Assembly: GCA_963377175.1 (NCBI GenBank)
Contig: CAUJNA010001502.1
Location: forward strand, 612,501 to 676,500
Reading direction: 5' to 3'
Origin: Effrenium voratum
Taxonomy: Eukaryota > Sar > Dinophyceae > Suessiales > Symbiodiniaceae
Length of the DNA stretch: 64,000 bases
The notes beneath the pieces are model-generated. The model was not told the DNA's origin. It saw only the letters and a list, made by a program, of their open reading frames with translations, and made no database searches. Below, in pieces: positions 32,209 through 41,788 of this stretch (position 1 is its first letter; each line of letters opens with the position of its first letter). The translations under genes were made by a program, and so were the position numbers.

Positions 32209-33054
32209 CTTTGTTTCTAACGTTTGATCCCAGTAGTGATCGATTCCTTTTAAAACCACCAGGGGAAAATAAACAATAAAACAAATCTCCGGGGTTGATT
32301 CCAACCATTCTGTTCAACCATCGTTCTTTTCAAAAACCAGCCGTTTCCCCGAGTGTTGATGGTCTCCTGAGAAGAAGGATCCCTGGAAAGAATGGGGAAG
32401 CTTCCCCTTAGATAGATGCTCGTCTTAGACCGGTATCCTTACCAACCATAGCGATGCAGGAGCAACACGTTTATAACTGTTTGCGGAGTTACGAGGGGCA
32501 GCAATTACACTGGAGGCTCCTGAAAGAATGGCCGTCTGGTTTTGCAAGAATGACTTGTGATTCTATGTCCGGAACCCGAATTCAAGCGTCAAGCAGGGGA
32601 CCATGATCCTGGTGAGCTCGTTTTACCCACTTAGGCTACGTTAATTCCGCTCCACAAAGCGGACCGGAGAGACACCCCGATTTGTTTGGTTTGAACAATG
32701 GAGATGTTGAAAGGTACAAGGCAGTTTGAATGCCTTTTGATGGATCTCACTTTGCAAAGCAAGAAGGGGTATTAGGACCCACATCTCTGCTCCCCCCAAA
32801 GAAAGAAAAAGCTTGGATCAAACGGTTCATTCAGAATCTTCGAGGGCTTTGGGGGCCTTTGGCGGCCAAACAACATGTCCAAACTCGTTGTTTGTCGGAA
32901 AAAGGCCTGCCCAACAGCAAAAAAGTTCAGTTCCCCAATGGGGCGAATGATAGAACAAGGATGATCCATTTCCTGCTTGGTTCCAAGCAAGCAAGGGATT
33001 TGCTTGCAGCGGTTCATCGAGTTTTGCCCCAACAAAAGCAGGCCGACGCCCTGC

Positions 33055-33096
33055 CTCCAGCAAAAGCCTTACGACCTCCGGCACGGAGGTCCTCAC
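33055..33096 (-). CDS. ankyrin-repeat exon 2 (partial repeat)
   Basis: Encodes VRTSVPEVVRLLLE followed by AG. PEVVRLLLEAG is the second helix of an ankyrin repeat and continues naturally from TPLVAAARDPG upstream. The donor is GAG|GCAGGG (GC) or just after. Confidence 0.7.
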
Positions 33097-33465
33097 CTGG
33101 CCATGGCCCTTTAGAAAAAGGTTCATGATCAAAAAGGCCTCCATTGAAGGGGCAGCACCTCCATTGGAAGGTTTGGCCCTCAAACAAGTTGGCCTTTTGG
33201 GGGCCCAAGATGCTTAGGGCCCCGTAACCTTCACTTCCCCGCACTAACAAGGAACATGACGTTTCAAGATCCTCTGAAAGACAACCTTCCTTCAAAATGG
33301 GGCCCATTTCTCCGGTTTCCATGGCCACGTGGCTGTGGGTCAAAAGCAATGGTACCAGTTTGGTAGGTGAATTCACCACCCATCTTAGAACCCACAGTTT
33401 TTTGTTCTTTTCTTTTTTTTTCCGGAGGTTCACTGAAACCACTGACCCATGGCCACATGGGTATC

Positions 33466-33569
33466 CCCCGGGTCCCGCGCGGCGGCCACCAGCGGCGTCT
33501 CCCCCAGCACGTTGGCCGCGTTCAGGGAGCAGCCCGTGGACACCAGGAGCTCCGCGTAGCGCGCCGCGT
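33466..33569 (-). CDS. ankyrin-repeat exon 1
   Basis: Encodes DAARYAELLVSTGCSLNAAN followed by VLGETPLVAAARDPG. The pattern ...LLxxGxxxNAxxxxGETPLxxAA is an ankyrin repeat (helix-turn-helix plus loop), a protein-binding module. The acceptor is GCCAG|ACGCG. The 3' end is CCGGGG|GATACC (GA type) if the next exon starts CAG|GTG. The rest of the gene was not identified. Confidence 0.82.
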
Positions 33570-34764
33570 CTGGCGGGAGTTAGGGGAGGGGAAGGACGCG
33601 GCGGGAGAGGCGGGGAAGTGGGGGAGATGCATGGGGAAGTGGGGAAGTGGGACGGGAAACAAAGGGAAACACGGTGAAATAAGGGAGATAGGGGAAACAA
33701 AGGGAACGGGAAAAAACAAAGGGCACGGCAGGAAGGTAAAGATAACAGGAAACCAAGGGCAAAAAGAAAGAGAAGCAAGACAGAGCAAAGAAGAAAATCT
33801 GACTGAAGAAGGGAAGAAAGAGAAGCACCATGAACCAGAAGGAAGGCTCAGCTTGGCCAAGCTCGCTTGCCTGCTAGGGGCCTGGAAACAAAGTCGTCAG
33901 CCTAACGCCACGGCAGAACAACAAACAGGGCAAAGCATTGAATCGGTGTGGACTATTCGGGAAACGGGTGTCCTTTCATGTCTTCGGGAAGGTGCATTTC
34001 GAGTGCAGCGCATCGATGTCTTTCTTGATATGGCGCGTTCAGGTACTTCCTGCTGTGCAGCCACTAAGCACTAGGCAGCCTGAGCCGCCTGCCCACGGAC
34101 AAGCGAGAGCTGCGCGGCTTTCTTGCCCAAAAAGCGATTGATTCGCTTGAGTGGCCGAGTCCCTGAACGTGGCCCAACCCCAGCGTACACCAAGAATCAT
34201 AATGTCAGATGCTAATCCACATGTAGCCGAACAAACCACATAAACGCACAAAACAAGCACATAAAAGACCCCAGTCTCCTACGCAGCGCATTTGAAAGGG
34301 TCAGTTGCATGTTCATGATGTCACCTTGATGTATTCGGAGAGAGCTGTGCGCGGCTCAAGTTTCCCAAGTTTCCCATTGAACTTTCCGTTGGTTTGGGGA
34401 AATCAACCTAGTGGAGGATTCCTTCACGCAGATTCAGTTGGCTAAACGCGCACGCTGCTCCCAAAAACGAGTGCCTAGACAAATTACGCTTTCCTCCCCC
34501 ACATAGTCCAGCCTCTCAGTGACCCGACAAATATACCAAGCCCTTTTGGTTGGTTGCTTATGGTTTAAGTCGTATTCCACTACTAGTCCCCGGTTCTCCC
34601 CTCGGTATTCCCCTGGAGAATTCGCTTGGTATACCCTCTAGTATTTCCTTAGTGTTCCCCTAGATTCCACTAACATTCCCCAAGCAGTCCCCACAACATG
34701 TATCGCACCCAGCGAGTTTCTCAGCCATAGGCGCAGCTCACACCTTCGCTCTACCTTCGCTCAC

Positions 34765-34839
34765 CCTGGCGGAAGGATCGCACTGAAGGGGCCAAGGTCC
34801 AAGTCATCCTGCCAGGGCCGGGCCAACGTCTGGCTTGCG
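34765..34839 (-). CDS. DLDLGPF-motif exon, copy 4
   Basis: Encodes ASQTLARPWQDDLDLGPFSA then ILPPG. The acceptor is CGAAG|CGCAAG, in phase with copy 3. The donor is CCAGG|GTGAGC, a canonical GT donor. A Trp precedes the acidic motif, as in copy 1. Confidence 0.65.
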
Positions 34840-35036
34840 CTTCGAAATCTCATCAAGTCTTCTTGCTTGCCCTCTGCGCAAATGGAAGACCAACTTGCTC
34901 CTTTGCTCACTCCGAAAAGCGCAACATTTGCTTCACTCCAAGCTGCTTGACATATCTAGAGCCGTGTAGAAGACCGTCGGCGTGAGCTTGGGACAATCCA
35001 AGTTTCGGAACCTTCATGTGGTAAGCAACTGTGGAT

Positions 35037-35355
35037 GGACAGAATCCGTTCGCGCCACTTGGACACCGCGGTTGAAACTTTGCTTGTTGGAAATCATTTA
35101 CGCAGGGGAATCATCCGAAGCCAGCGTCCCTGTTTTGCAATGTGCTATCCAAGCACCTTCGATAGCTTCGACAAGAAAGCCTATTTCATGGAACCAATCA
35201 TGCGAAACAGCCAATGTTCTTGTTTGTTTGTTTGTTTGCCTGCTTGCCTGCTTGCTTGCTTGCTTGCTTGCTCGTTTGCTTGCTCGTTTGCTTGCTTTCT
35301 TGCTTGCTCTCTTGCTCTCTTGCTCTCTTGCTCTCTCTCTCTCCCTCTCTTGCTC

Positions 35356-35416
<61 letters not shown>

Positions 35417-35826
35417 CTCTCCATGTCTCTCCCTCGCCTTTCCCTCCCTGTCCATCGGCGCGAGCATTTGGGGCAGTGTTGATTTTTGTGTCTCTGTCCG
35501 CGAGACGCAATTTTCCGCATATCTTCAATGTGAAGGTGCGGGGCAACGGCTTCGAGAAACAATCAGCTTCGGTCAACCCATACAGGTACAGAACACTATG
35601 CACACCAGTTGGACCAGTTGCCCTATGGGTGAGGCGTTGATCTCGAAGTGATTCGCACTTTGCAGAGGAAATTGTGGTGGCTCGACTCCACCCTGGTCCG
35701 TGTTGCTTTAGCGCAGCATGTGCACCGTGGGGTGGCGGCGGAAGAGTGCCAGACATTCCACGTGGCCAAAACACGTCCGTCGACGAAGCAACGGTGGTGC
35801 GAAATGGATTTCGTCCACCCACAGTA
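35037..35826. mobile_element. family E element interrupted by a simple-sequence tract (tentative)
   Basis: CTGTGGATGGACAGAATCCG at the left and GGATTTCGTCCACCCACAGTA at the right, but 790 bp apart with a TGCT/CT tract between them. The left inner part (CGCGCCACTTGGACACCGCGG) matches other copies. It could be two separate partial copies. Confidence 0.4.
35220..35414 (+). repeat. TGCT/CT simple-sequence tract
   Basis: GTTTGCCTGCTTGCCTGC passing into CTCTTGCTCT and (CT)n. Long Ser/Leu and Arg/Glu frames over it are artefacts. Confidence 0.95.
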
Positions 35827-35903
35827 CTGGGAAACAACCCCATTTTCTGACTTTAAGCCCCAAAAACCGTCGAAATAATGACCCCAGCAGTAGCCCGTTT
35901 CAC

Positions 35904-35979
35904 CCCGTGTACGCCTCGGGCGCCTTGGGCAAAATGTTGTTGAAGGGGCCCAGGTCTATGTCATCCATCGGCGGCGGGC
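35904..35979 (-). CDS. DLDLGPF-motif exon, copy 3
   Basis: Encodes PPPMDDIDLGPFNNILPKAP then EAYTG. The acceptor is CGCAG|GCCCG, in phase with copy 2. The donor is GG|GTGAAA. Confidence 0.7.
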
Positions 35980-36420
35980 CTGCGTGGAAAGCTCGCAGCT
36001 CTCAACCAGTCCTTGCCCAGTGACTGAACTCACTTCCCCAAAGGACCTGGAATTGGAAAACCAAATCATATGGACCAGCACAGGGAAAACAATGTGAAAA
36101 AGAGGAAATATGAGTGGAACATGGGTGTAAAACATGGTTTTTGTGCCCCGCCCGTCCATCCATGGCGCTGAAGAGGGAAGCTACAAAGGAAACTAACCCC
36201 ATAGCATGCGTGATTTGTCAAACCCATCATTTCTCTCGCACCCACGCCCTTCCTTACATTCAAGCCCCCACAAACTATTCTGAAGGCGAATTCGCGACTC
36301 GCTTTAGGTTTTTGAGGGATCCTAGCCCAAAATATGAGTTCCTTTTAAACTTGCATTATTGTTCTTCCATCTTGCTCACAAGCAAGTGCTTCAAAGCCGC
36401 AAGTGCTTCAAAGCCTGAAT

Positions 36421-36502
36421 CACTTCCTGAGTGGATGGGCCGAAAAAAGTCCAGGACACTTTTTGGTTACCAAAAAGTGGCTCCAGCCCAACTGAGGAAG
36501 TG
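36421..36502. mobile_element. family D element, short copy
   Basis: CACTTCCTGAGTGGATGGGC ... AACTGAGGAAGTG, about 82 bp, close to the donor of the copy 2 motif exon. Confidence 0.65.
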
Positions 36503-36530
36503 AGCTATTGAGCCTTGGACCTCAGCTCGC

Positions 36531-36603
36531 CTGCGCCGCCGGCTCCGGTGGGCTTCGCTTTGGGCAGGATGAAGTTGAAGGGCCCCAGGTCCATGTCCTC
36601 CTC
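36531..36603 (-). CDS. DLDLGPF-motif exon, copy 2
   Basis: Encodes EEDMDLGPFNFILPKAKPTG then AGGA. The acceptor is TTTCAG|GAGGAG, the donor GCAG|GCGAGC (GC). A complete family D element (36421-36502) lies about 30 bp into the following intron. Confidence 0.75.
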
Positions 36604-36646
36604 CTGAAACGTGGGCTGTCTCGGCTGAGTCCGGAAAGTGAATCAT

Positions 36647-36776
36647 ACTGATGGACAAGATCCGTTCGCACCAGTTGGAAACCATGGTTGAAACCACCGT
36701 TTGTTGGTATTTACAGGCGAATCATCCCTCCAGGGCCTCTCAGGTGGTGCAGGAATTCGTCCATCCACAGTATGTT
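36647..36776. mobile_element. family E element, copy 3
   Basis: ACTGATGGACAAGATCCGTT ... CGAATCATCCCTCCAGGG ... GAATTCGTCCATCCACAGTA. Confidence 0.7.
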
Positions 36777-37042
36777 GCCCTGAGCAAAATGAAGGTGTCT
36801 GAGGGTGAGTTGGGGCCAAACGCGAGCCGCACTTGCCCTAAGTAAGTTGGCGGAGTCGCCCGAAAGGCCCGCTTGCCCTGAGTAAAAGGCAAACAACCCA
36901 CCAACAAGAAGCTTAAAGCTTGGTGCCCTGAGTAAAGTGAAAATAATGTCTCAGCTGAGTTCGGTCGGACTATTGGTGACGATTGCCCATGAATCCCTTT
37001 CAAGCGCATCATGTTCTCAAACAAATGCGGCCAGCCCCCGTC

Positions 37043-37123
37043 CTCCTCAGGTGCCGCAGCCGCCTTGGGCGCTGGCTTTGGCGCCGCAATCAGAGTGGGC
37101 CGCGCCTTTGGTGGAGGCAGCAC
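37043..37123 (-). CDS. Pro/Lys/Ala-rich linker exon
   Basis: Encodes VLPPPKARPTLIAAPKPAPK then AAAAPEE. Its end (CCTGAGGAGGAC) and the next exon's start (CAGGAGGAGGAC) share AGGAGGAC, so the join gives ...AAAAPEEDMDLGPF in frame. Low-complexity, probably disordered. Confidence 0.6.
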
Positions 37124-39020
37124 CTGGCGGTTTGACGCGAAAATCACGCATGCGGATCCATAAGGCTTAGCGAGAGGAAAAAAGGCCGAAGGCCGCAAAG
37201 GTTGGAGAGTTCCTGGACTAGATTGCGCCTGGCCAGAAAAGGTTCTCAACTCTTTGTGCATTTACGAAAGTGATGAAGACATCCACCTACACTACGTGTC
37301 GTGTGAACTTTACCAACTACAAGAGTTCGATCCTGAACATGGACGCCATTTACAAGTTGCCATGTTCAGGTGTTTTTCATGCATCCGGATCCCTGAAACA
37401 CAAAGCCTTGGACGACTCTTTTGTTTGTTCTTGGAGTTGAGGGCTTTGGCGCTGCTTCGGCGAGGAAAACACCAGTGGGTGGTCATGGCTGAGCCAGAAG
37501 GCTAGGCACAGTGTTCATTTATGCCTATTTGACACCCAAAAAATGACAATGGGTGCCAACTAATTCTTCACCTATGTGATTTAATTAATTCCCCCCCCCC
37601 CCCCCAAATAGAACCAATTCCTGTTCCTCGGCCCACTTGAAGGGTCGGAAATCTTGCGAGCAAAGCTAGGAGGCTGCAGAGTTCGCTTCGCTTTGGGCAT
37701 CTTCAAAGTCATGTGCACTACCGCTGGCAAGGCACAAGGAGTAATATACCTCGTAGGGGTGCGGTACTGCTCAAGGGATATATATATATATATAAACTAC
37801 ACAGAAAAACATATCACCATTTGTTTTGGCGGTGAAAAACAACATGCTTCAAATGGTTGCAAAATGTATCTTTTAAGGAGCCCTGTTTTTGTCAAGCTGC
37901 TTTTTTTGGGGTTGACAATTGACAGTCTTCAGGTAGGTTTCTGGGAGGCTGGGAGCCACTGAACTGGCTTGCAGGAGTAGAAGGACCCGGACCAAGCACT
38001 CCCCCCATACTTCCCTGCCAAACATCACCCCACCGGAAACTCAGCAACTTAACCGGCAACCAACAGGTGTTTACATTTCCACCGAAAGGGGGAACTTCAG
38101 GGCACTTTGGTCTGTCCAACATTGGGGTAAAAACAGAACATCTATATGCATGCATACACACACACATATATATATATATATATATGAGCAACGGTTTTTA
38201 TTTGTTACATGGCATAATGGACGGGTATTCCTGACTCGTTTTCCAACCCCGCGCTCGGTCGCAACCCCCTATCTCGTTTTCCAACACCGCGCTCGTTTTA
38301 TCTGGCTCAACTTTCTGTAGAGCTTGAAGAAGAGGAGCTTAAAGAAGTAAACGGGCTTTGGTTAGCTTGCCGCCTCCTTCGTCTCCTTCGTTGTTGCCGC
38401 ACAACCTTTCGCTAAGCAAACTGCTGCTACACAATTTGTTGAAAAGTAATACTTGTGAGGAGGAACTGGGCCAATACTCACTTGGACGCTGTAGGGGGCT
38501 CGTTCTGAACTCGTTTTGAACTCGTTTTGGAACTCGTTTTAACATGGCCCGCTTTGGACGGCTGAAAATTGCCCAGGGGCAAATCTTGAACAAACCAGCT
38601 ACGCTGCTTCTTCGCAAGTTTGCTTCACACCCTTTTGCAGTTAGGCATCGTAGGGTTGGCCAGTACTTGCCCCGGAAAGTCTGTGGTAAGTTGCCACGGA
38701 CCATGCGACGTAGGTTGTCTACTCTACACTACATCTAACAACCTTGAACCCAAGACGCTCTGCCAGGCTGCACTTGCCAAAATGTCATCCTAATCCATGT
38801 TATCATGCTTGCTTGCCCTATCTCGTTTTCGGGGTGTTCCCCAACTCATTCTGCGGCTAAATATGCACATTTCAAAAAAATAGTTCCAGCCCCTTGCATG
38901 TTTCCATTAACGTAAATAAAGTTAGTCGCTAATATATATACATATATATATAACAATGCATATATTTGTATAGCAGAAACCGGGTTTCTGCAACCTAAGG
39001 ATCCCACCGGTGATTCAGGT

Positions 39021-39102
39021 GCGTTCCTGTGCCGCCCATCGCCCCAGCCTGGTTGAAGGGCCCCAAATCCAAGTCCTCCGACCACCGGGACCTCCGCGGT
39101 GC
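39021..39102 (-). CDS. DLDLGPF-motif exon, copy 1
   Basis: Encodes APRRSRWSEDLDLGPFNQAG then AMGG. The segment RRSRW-S-E-D resembles a UHM-ligand motif of SF1/SF3B1 (basic residues, Trp, acidic residues). The acceptor is CGAG|GCACCG. The donor is uncertain (ACAG|GAACG or AAC|GCACCT). Confidence 0.65.
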
Positions 39103-39136
39103 CTCGAAACGGATTCGGAAGGAAGGAAAGGAGACG

Positions 39137-39276
39137 AAGGAAGGGGAGGGGAGGGCAGGGGGCGGGCAGGGGGAGGGCAGGGGAGAGGGAAGGGGAGGGG
39201 AGGGAAGGGGAGGGAAGGGCAGGGGGAGGGCAGGGGGAGGGCAGGGGGAGGGCAGGGGGAGGGAGGAGAAAAGAAA
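39137..39276 (+). repeat. G-rich minisatellite (GGGGAGGGCAG)
   Basis: GGGAGGGGAGGGCAGGGGG-type units over 140 bp, next to the copy 1 motif exon; capable of forming G-quadruplex on plus (not on the pre-mRNA strand). Confidence 0.85.
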
Positions 39277-39424
39277 GGAGGCTTCGTCATTGACCTCACC
39301 TGCAACCAAAGGATCTGGTTAAATAAACGGTGAGCACCTGTGGTGACGGACAGCGGCAAAACACGGAACAGTTCAAAGGGTGGATTTGCTTTGGGCAAGC
39401 ACTCACCTGGAAGAACATGGCTTT

Positions 39425-39498
39425 ATTTTCTTTAGGGTTGAACCCTCCCGTTTCCAAAAAAGAAACGGGTGAGAAAGGGCACCAATCGCTGGGGGACC
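39425..39498. mobile_element. family A element, right part
   Basis: GGGTTGAACCCTCCCG... through GAGAAAGGGCAC to GGGGGACC; the left end is missing. Confidence 0.5.
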
Positions 39499-39543
39499 TA
39501 GTGGCTTTCATGCCTACTTGCAATGACTTTGTTTAAAGCTATC

Positions 39544-39665
39544 TGGGCTGTTCAAAATGGAGGGTTGGCCAATCCTAATCCATGATCCCTATAGGAAAGC
39601 CCCTACAAAGAGGACCCCTTGCGTAACACCAGGGAAGGATTAAGGATTACCTTTGAACAGCCCAG
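39544..39665. mobile_element. family C inverted-repeat element, copy 1
   Basis: TGGGCTGTTCAAA on the left and TTTGAACAGCCCA on the right, 13 bp perfect inverted repeats; inside GGGTTGGCCAATCCTAATCC. Confidence 0.75.
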
Positions 39666-39948
39666 GCTATTGTGGGGGCACAATTCTCAGGCATTGTGTC
39701 TGGCCTCGTCGGTGGCCGGCGCAGTCTCCTCCGGAAATCGGAGAGGGAAGAAACGTTCAAGGGGCTTGCCAAGTGGCCATGGGTCAAAATCCTGTACCCC
39801 CAATGAACATCCCAATCCCCACTAAAATAGACTAAAATGGGTAGTGCACCTACCCCAAAATGGTACCATTGGTTTGTGAAGCTTTCTGAAGCTCCACAAC
39901 GTGGTATAAAATGTTGATTGAGTGATCCTAGATGAGTTTTAGCAAATT

Positions 39949-40045
39949 AGTCATAATCAAAACCCGGTATCAACATGGTCTACCCAGAGTCATGTAAAGA
40001 ATTAAGAAAGCGGCCGCAGCTATTCATGGTTGTTGATTGTGGCTC
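39949..40045. mobile_element. family B element, copy 4 with inner deletion
   Basis: Left AGTCATAATCAAAACCCGG and inner CCATGTAAAGAATTAAG-type sequence; the right end TTGATTGTGGCTC is shortened. Confidence 0.6.
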
Positions 40046-40564
40046 AAATGAGCTACAGGCTGTTACAATCTCATGATTGACCTCTGGTGCAAGCTGGAAC
40101 CTGTGTATTAGATTCCGTTTAGGGTCCCCCATTCCATCCCAGAGAAATAGATAGACGTGTGTGGGGGGGGGCGTTGCCTCGAAGGTAATATCGGACATAG
40201 CCCTCAAAGGTGAATTGTGCAGGGGGGCCTGTAATCCCAGTGTGCCTTACGGCAACCAATAGACTAGACTGTAGCCTTGTAGAGGGCGTCTTCTTATGGA
40301 CACCATTCCACAAAAAGACTCCGAAGGAAATCCCGCATGTGGGGTTGCCCCGTTAAGCCGTTCTGAGCTGCTCAAATGACTGGCCAGGAAAAGTCCTCCA
40401 GTTGTGTGTGTGTGTGGTTGCCTTTGCCTTTCAATTGATGAAGTCACCAACCTATAAACAAATGAAGGTATGGAGGTAAGGTTTGTACATCCTTGAGGGG
40501 CCTCCCTCAAAGCCGAAGGATAGGCTCCACAGGTCCGGGGGTTTATACGTCCCTAAGGGGGCCT

Positions 40565-40797
40565 CCCTGAACGTCGAAGCATCTGCCAGGTCTGGGCCTT
40601 CCCTCAAAACCGTCCTGCGTCACCTCAATGAAGCCCAGCAAAGGTGAGAAGCGGCAAGCCTGGATGCGGAGTGCGCTTGATGAAATCCTTGCACCTGAAA
40701 CCCTCAAACTGCCCGAAAAGAAGCAGGGCATCACACAATTTGTGGGGCGCAATATCCAATTGTTCAGGGTGGTTGGAAGGTCCAGGTGCCCATTTTG
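40565..40797 (+). pseudogene. plus-strand coding-like fragment
   Basis: SLKTVLRHLNEAQ (about 40595-40633) is followed, one frame over, by a 57-codon frame from ATG at 40629 reading MKPSKGEKRQAWMRSALDEI and, later, GITQFVGRNIQLFRVVG before TGA. It is the only convincing plus-strand protein-like segment, lies in an intron of the minus-strand locus, and needs a frameshift, so I read it as an inserted fragment. Confidence 0.35.
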
Positions 40798-41358
40798 AGG
40801 CAGCCTTGCAACGATGCGCTTGCAACGATGCCTTGCCACCAAGCAACCTTTACCAGGGATCGATTTTGGGTACCTATTTTTGACCCACAGCCATATGTTC
40901 CTCGCGTTCTTTGAGAGGTAGGTGATGTCCTAGGATTCACCCCCCCCCCCCTCCCGCCCAAAGCCTGCAAGGGGTGAAATGCACCAACTCCACAGGGGCT
41001 GTCTCAAAATATGGGACCCCCCAAATGGTTGGTTTCCGTTGGCTCCCCCTACAAAACCACCCCCCAAACGTCCCTCAAAAAGAGACACCCTCACATGTTG
41101 GTGTTCCCATCGCCTGTACTCACCCACATTCAGATATTGTGCCACCCAATTGTTCCCTACATTTCCCTGTGGACTAGGTCACCGAACAATGCGAAAGGAT
41201 GCAACACCCTTTTCATGGGCACCAAAAAGTGTCTTGGCCCGCGGGTACACACAAACAAAAGCACATCATATATGTTCCATGCTGAATCTGAAAATATCAA
41301 ATGCTTTTGAAAACCCACTCGACTGGTCCAAGCCCTAAAAGTGACTAAAGTCCATGAG

Positions 41359-41459
41359 CTCACCACCTGAGTGGGTTGGCGAAAAAAAGTCCAAGACGTT
41401 TCTGCTTGCCACTAAGCAATCTTCCCAAAATGTTTGAAGTTCAGGAACTGGGAGTGACA
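41359..41459. mobile_element. family D element
   Basis: CTCACCACCTGAGTGGGTTG ... GGCGAAAAAAAGTCC ... GAAGTTCAGGAACTGGGAGTG. Confidence 0.5.
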
Positions 41460-41742
41460 ATTTGTCTCAAAGTGAGTGGAGAAAAACCGATCCCATTTGG
41501 CCACCAGATTTCCACAAGCCGCAAGCAGGGTTCCACTTCTTGACTACCCTAAGTTGGCGACCTGCCACTTGCAGGGTTCCACTTTTTCACTACCCTAAGA
41601 TGGACTTCAATCATTCAACCCAGGGGTTCTCCTTTTGGGGGAATGCACAATCCCTGGGTTTAAGATGGTTTAAGTCTATCCTGGGGTTCTCAAAACGTGG
41701 AACCCTCGCGACGGTCGCGCGGTTTCGCTGTTCTTTTTTCGC

Positions 41743-41788
41743 CTCGACGGCCGCGGAGTGCTGCTGGAACTCCGCGGTGCCGGCGCCG
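41743..41788 (-). CDS. U2AF-like RRM2, RNP1 strand and helix 2
   Basis: Encodes GAGTAEFQQHSAAVE, in the place of GYAFCEYVDINVTDQA. In phase with the upstream exon (R split). The donor is GAG|GCGAAA (GC). The rest of RRM2 is not seen downstream. Confidence 0.6.

Noticed and set aside
35035..35843. Frames of 145-220 codons rich in Leu/Ser or Arg/Glu.
   Set aside because: Produced by the TGCT/CT tract.
37254..37505. 83-codon plus-strand frame (CIYESDEDIHLHYVSCELYQ).
   Set aside because: Somewhat protein-like but not GC-biased, no splice context and no partner segments; part of it (ATCCGGATCCCTGAAACACA) resembles a dispersed repeat also found at 31.67 kb.
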